64,000 nt of DNA from Paracoccus gahaiensis (GTDB taxonomy: Bacteria; Pseudomonadota; Alphaproteobacteria; Rhodobacterales; Rhodobacteraceae), in the NCBI RefSeq assembly GCF_005048225.1, contig NZ_SUNI01000017.1:1-64000 (forward strand), written 5' to 3'. The position numbers and the translations under genes are program-made. Each line of letters opens with the position of its first letter. The first letter of the stretch is position 1. Of this stretch, positions 62,871 through 64,000 are shown one piece after another. The notes beneath the pieces were generated by a model. The model saw only the letters and a program-made list of their open reading frames with translations, was not told where the DNA came from and did no database searches.

Positions 62871-63179
62871 TCACCCCTCCGAGCGGCGGCCGATGGGGAA
62901 CATGTCCTCGCCATAATGGTGCAGCTTCACGTGGTGGCGCCGGCAAAGCCACCGGACGTTCAACGGCTCGTCATAGCGGTCGTGATGGGCATCGACCGTC
63001 TCGGCGCCACAAACCTCGCAGCTTTGCTTGACGAGCTGCCCCGAGCCGAGCGCCCGCTGCACGGCCAGATGGGCGCTGTACATGCGCGGATTGGCCCGGC
63101 GCCAGCTGGCCTGCCGCGTGGCGCTTTTCAGCGCGGGCGGGGCCGCATCGGGTGGGGTCGGGTCGGTCGGGTCGCTCAT
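62871..63179 (-). CDS. HNH-like zinc-binding protein
   Basis: This 102-residue protein has two zinc half-sites, C54-x2-C57 (CEVCG) and C79-x2-H82 (CRRHH), around DAHHDRYDEPLNVRWL. This layout is common in small phage-associated HNH-like proteins. The N-terminal 20 residues are Pro/Asp-rich. The start at 63179 was chosen over an ATG four codons upstream. Nuclease activity is not certain because the catalytic pattern is minimal. Confidence 0.65.
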   Translation of the reverse strand: MSDPTDPTPPDAAPPALKSATRQASWRRANPRMYSAHLAVQRALGSGQLVKQSCEVCGAETVDAHHDRYDEPLNVRWLCRRHHVKLHHYGEDMFPIGRRSEG

Positions 63180-63331
63180 CGATCCGCGCATCCTCTTGGT
63201 CGGCGTCCTCTTGGGGGGCGTCCGGGCGCCGGGCGCCTGCCCCCGGCCTGTGCTTCTGAGCGTGCCATCGCAACGCCCCGCGCGCAAGGCTGGACCCGGA
63301 CAGCACCGCGCGCCCGACCCGGAAGGGGGCA

Positions 63332-64000
63332 TCAGGATCTGGGATCCGCGTAGAAGATGTGATCGTCGATGACCGTCACGCGCTCCATCCGGGGCGCCCA
63401 GGCCGGCGAGACCTCGGTGGTGTGGTAGTGATCGGCGCCGCGCAATTCCTGCATCGGGCCCTGCAGGAAGACCTCGGCCGCGAATTGCACGGCCTTCTGC
63501 CAGGACACCATGTCCTCGATCGGGGGATAGGCATAGCGCGAGGTCATGAAGCTGAACTGCGTGGGCACCACGCTGTCGCAGGCCGTGCGCCCCCACCGGT
63601 GCGGGACCGCCGCACGCTGCAGGATGACCGAGGCCACCGCGCGCTGGCCCAGATCGGTCTGGTCGCGGGCCTCGTGATAGATGGCGACGGCGATGCAGGT
63701 CAGGTCGCTGGCATTCTGCAGGCTGGCGGGCGGGGCCGGGATCCGCGCGCCGGTCAGGATCTGCTGGGCCGAAGGCGGACGCGGATGCGGGCGCATGGTC
63801 ACCACCTCGGACGGGCGCGGCAGCGGGATGCGCGAACCGTCGAGGACCAGCGGCGGGCCGTGGAAAAGCGCGGCATCGTCCGAGGGATGCGGACCCGGCA
63901 CGTCCGGTCGGACCGGGGTCGGTGCGGTGACGGCGGCCTCGGGGAGGGCAGGGGCAGAGATCACTTCCCGGTCAGCCGGGCGATCATCGGCAGGGATGAA
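63332..64000 (-). CDS. SleB-like cell-wall hydrolase, 5' end beyond the window
   Basis: The C-terminal domain matches the cell-wall hydrolase (Hydrolase_2/SleB) family: CIAVAIYHEARDQTDLGQRA with the catalytic glutamate, VASVILQR, VVPTQFSFM and ADHYHTTEVSPAWA. It cleaves peptidoglycan glycan bonds. The frame stays open to base 64,000 with no stop. A GTG at 63964 could be the start, but the gene more likely begins outside the window. The N-terminal part in view is proline-rich and variable. Confidence 0.8.
   Translation of the reverse strand, partial: FIPADDRPADREVISAPALPEAAVTAPTPVRPDVPGPHPSDDAALFHGPPLVLDGSRIPLPRPSEVVTMRPHPRPPSAQQILTGARIPAPPASLQNASDLTCIAVAIYHEARDQTDLGQRAVASVILQRAAVPHRWGRTACDSVVPTQFSFMTSRYAYPPIEDMVSWQKAVQFAAEVFLQGPMQELRGADHYHTTEVSPAWAPRMERVTVIDDHIFYADPRS

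Overview
The window is high-GC DNA (roughly two-thirds G+C by eye) with tightly packed genes, many joined by ATGA or TGATG stop/start overlaps. Gene content points to a Rhodobacteraceae alphaproteobacterium, most like Paracoccus: a repABC replication cassette, an smo/mtlK polyol operon, the ggu/ytf sugar operon and an alphaproteobacterial-style che cluster. Because repABC (31,086-34,725) is present, this is very probably part of a large plasmid or chromid rather than the main chromosome. No rRNA, tRNA, CRISPR array or insertion sequence was recognised.

Layout. 1-13,485: one long + strand operon for L-arabinose (possibly also galactose): GguAB transporter, GguC, arabinonate dehydratase, sugar 1-dehydrogenase, alpha-ketoglutaric semialdehyde dehydrogenase, a second YtfQRT-YjfF furanose transporter and a mutarotase. 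13,486-15,480: HWE-type histidine kinase, single-domain response regulator and a 53-residue hydrophilic protein. 15,527-18,658: arsenate operon with a fused ArsR-ArsC, a GAPDH and the ArsJ exporter. 18,742-23,460: dienelactone hydrolase-like protein, ornithine cyclodeaminase-like protein, MscS channel, and (minus) a ferric-reductase-like flavoprotein. 23,640-31,077: HAD phosphatase, SorC regulator, SmoEFGK polyol transporter and mannitol dehydrogenase. 31,086-34,725: repABC on the minus strand, with two identical 16-bp parS-like palindromes bracketing repC and a counter-transcribed RNA between repB and repC. 34,807-40,158: Fic protein, response regulator, GlcG/HbpS protein, YitT-like membrane protein, sorbosone-dehydrogenase-like protein and an acidic exported protein. 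40,194-49,620: minus-strand GlgE-pathway operon (glgE, treS-maltokinase fusion, glgB, malQ). 49,783-51,380: alkyladenine glycosylase and an EamA transporter. 51,628-60,477: chemotaxis cluster split into a minus arm (receptor, cheD, cheB) and a plus arm (STAS protein, cheY, cheA, cheW, cheR, cheY, and a small protein with a CheZ-like DxxxQ motif). 60,478-64,000: a 1.2-kb stretch without a convincing gene, a PHB-depolymerase-like esterase, an HNH-like zinc protein and a cell-wall hydrolase cut by the window edge.

How it fits together. The replicon looks like a nutrient-and-stress accessory unit: two complete sugar or polyol uptake and catabolism operons, arsenate export, osmotic functions (mechanosensitive channel, trehalose to alpha-glucan conversion) and a full chemosensory pathway. 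A cross-cutting signal is a set of five near-identical intergenic motifs, GGAAC-N16/17-(C/G)GTT, upstream of the 53-aa protein, mscS, the flavoprotein, the acidic exported protein and glgE. This is the pattern of promoters read by ECF-type general-stress sigma factors (EcfG) in alphaproteobacteria, and it suggests that unrelated genes here share a stress regulon. The small protein at the end of the che operon is a candidate CheT/CheZ-type phosphatase.
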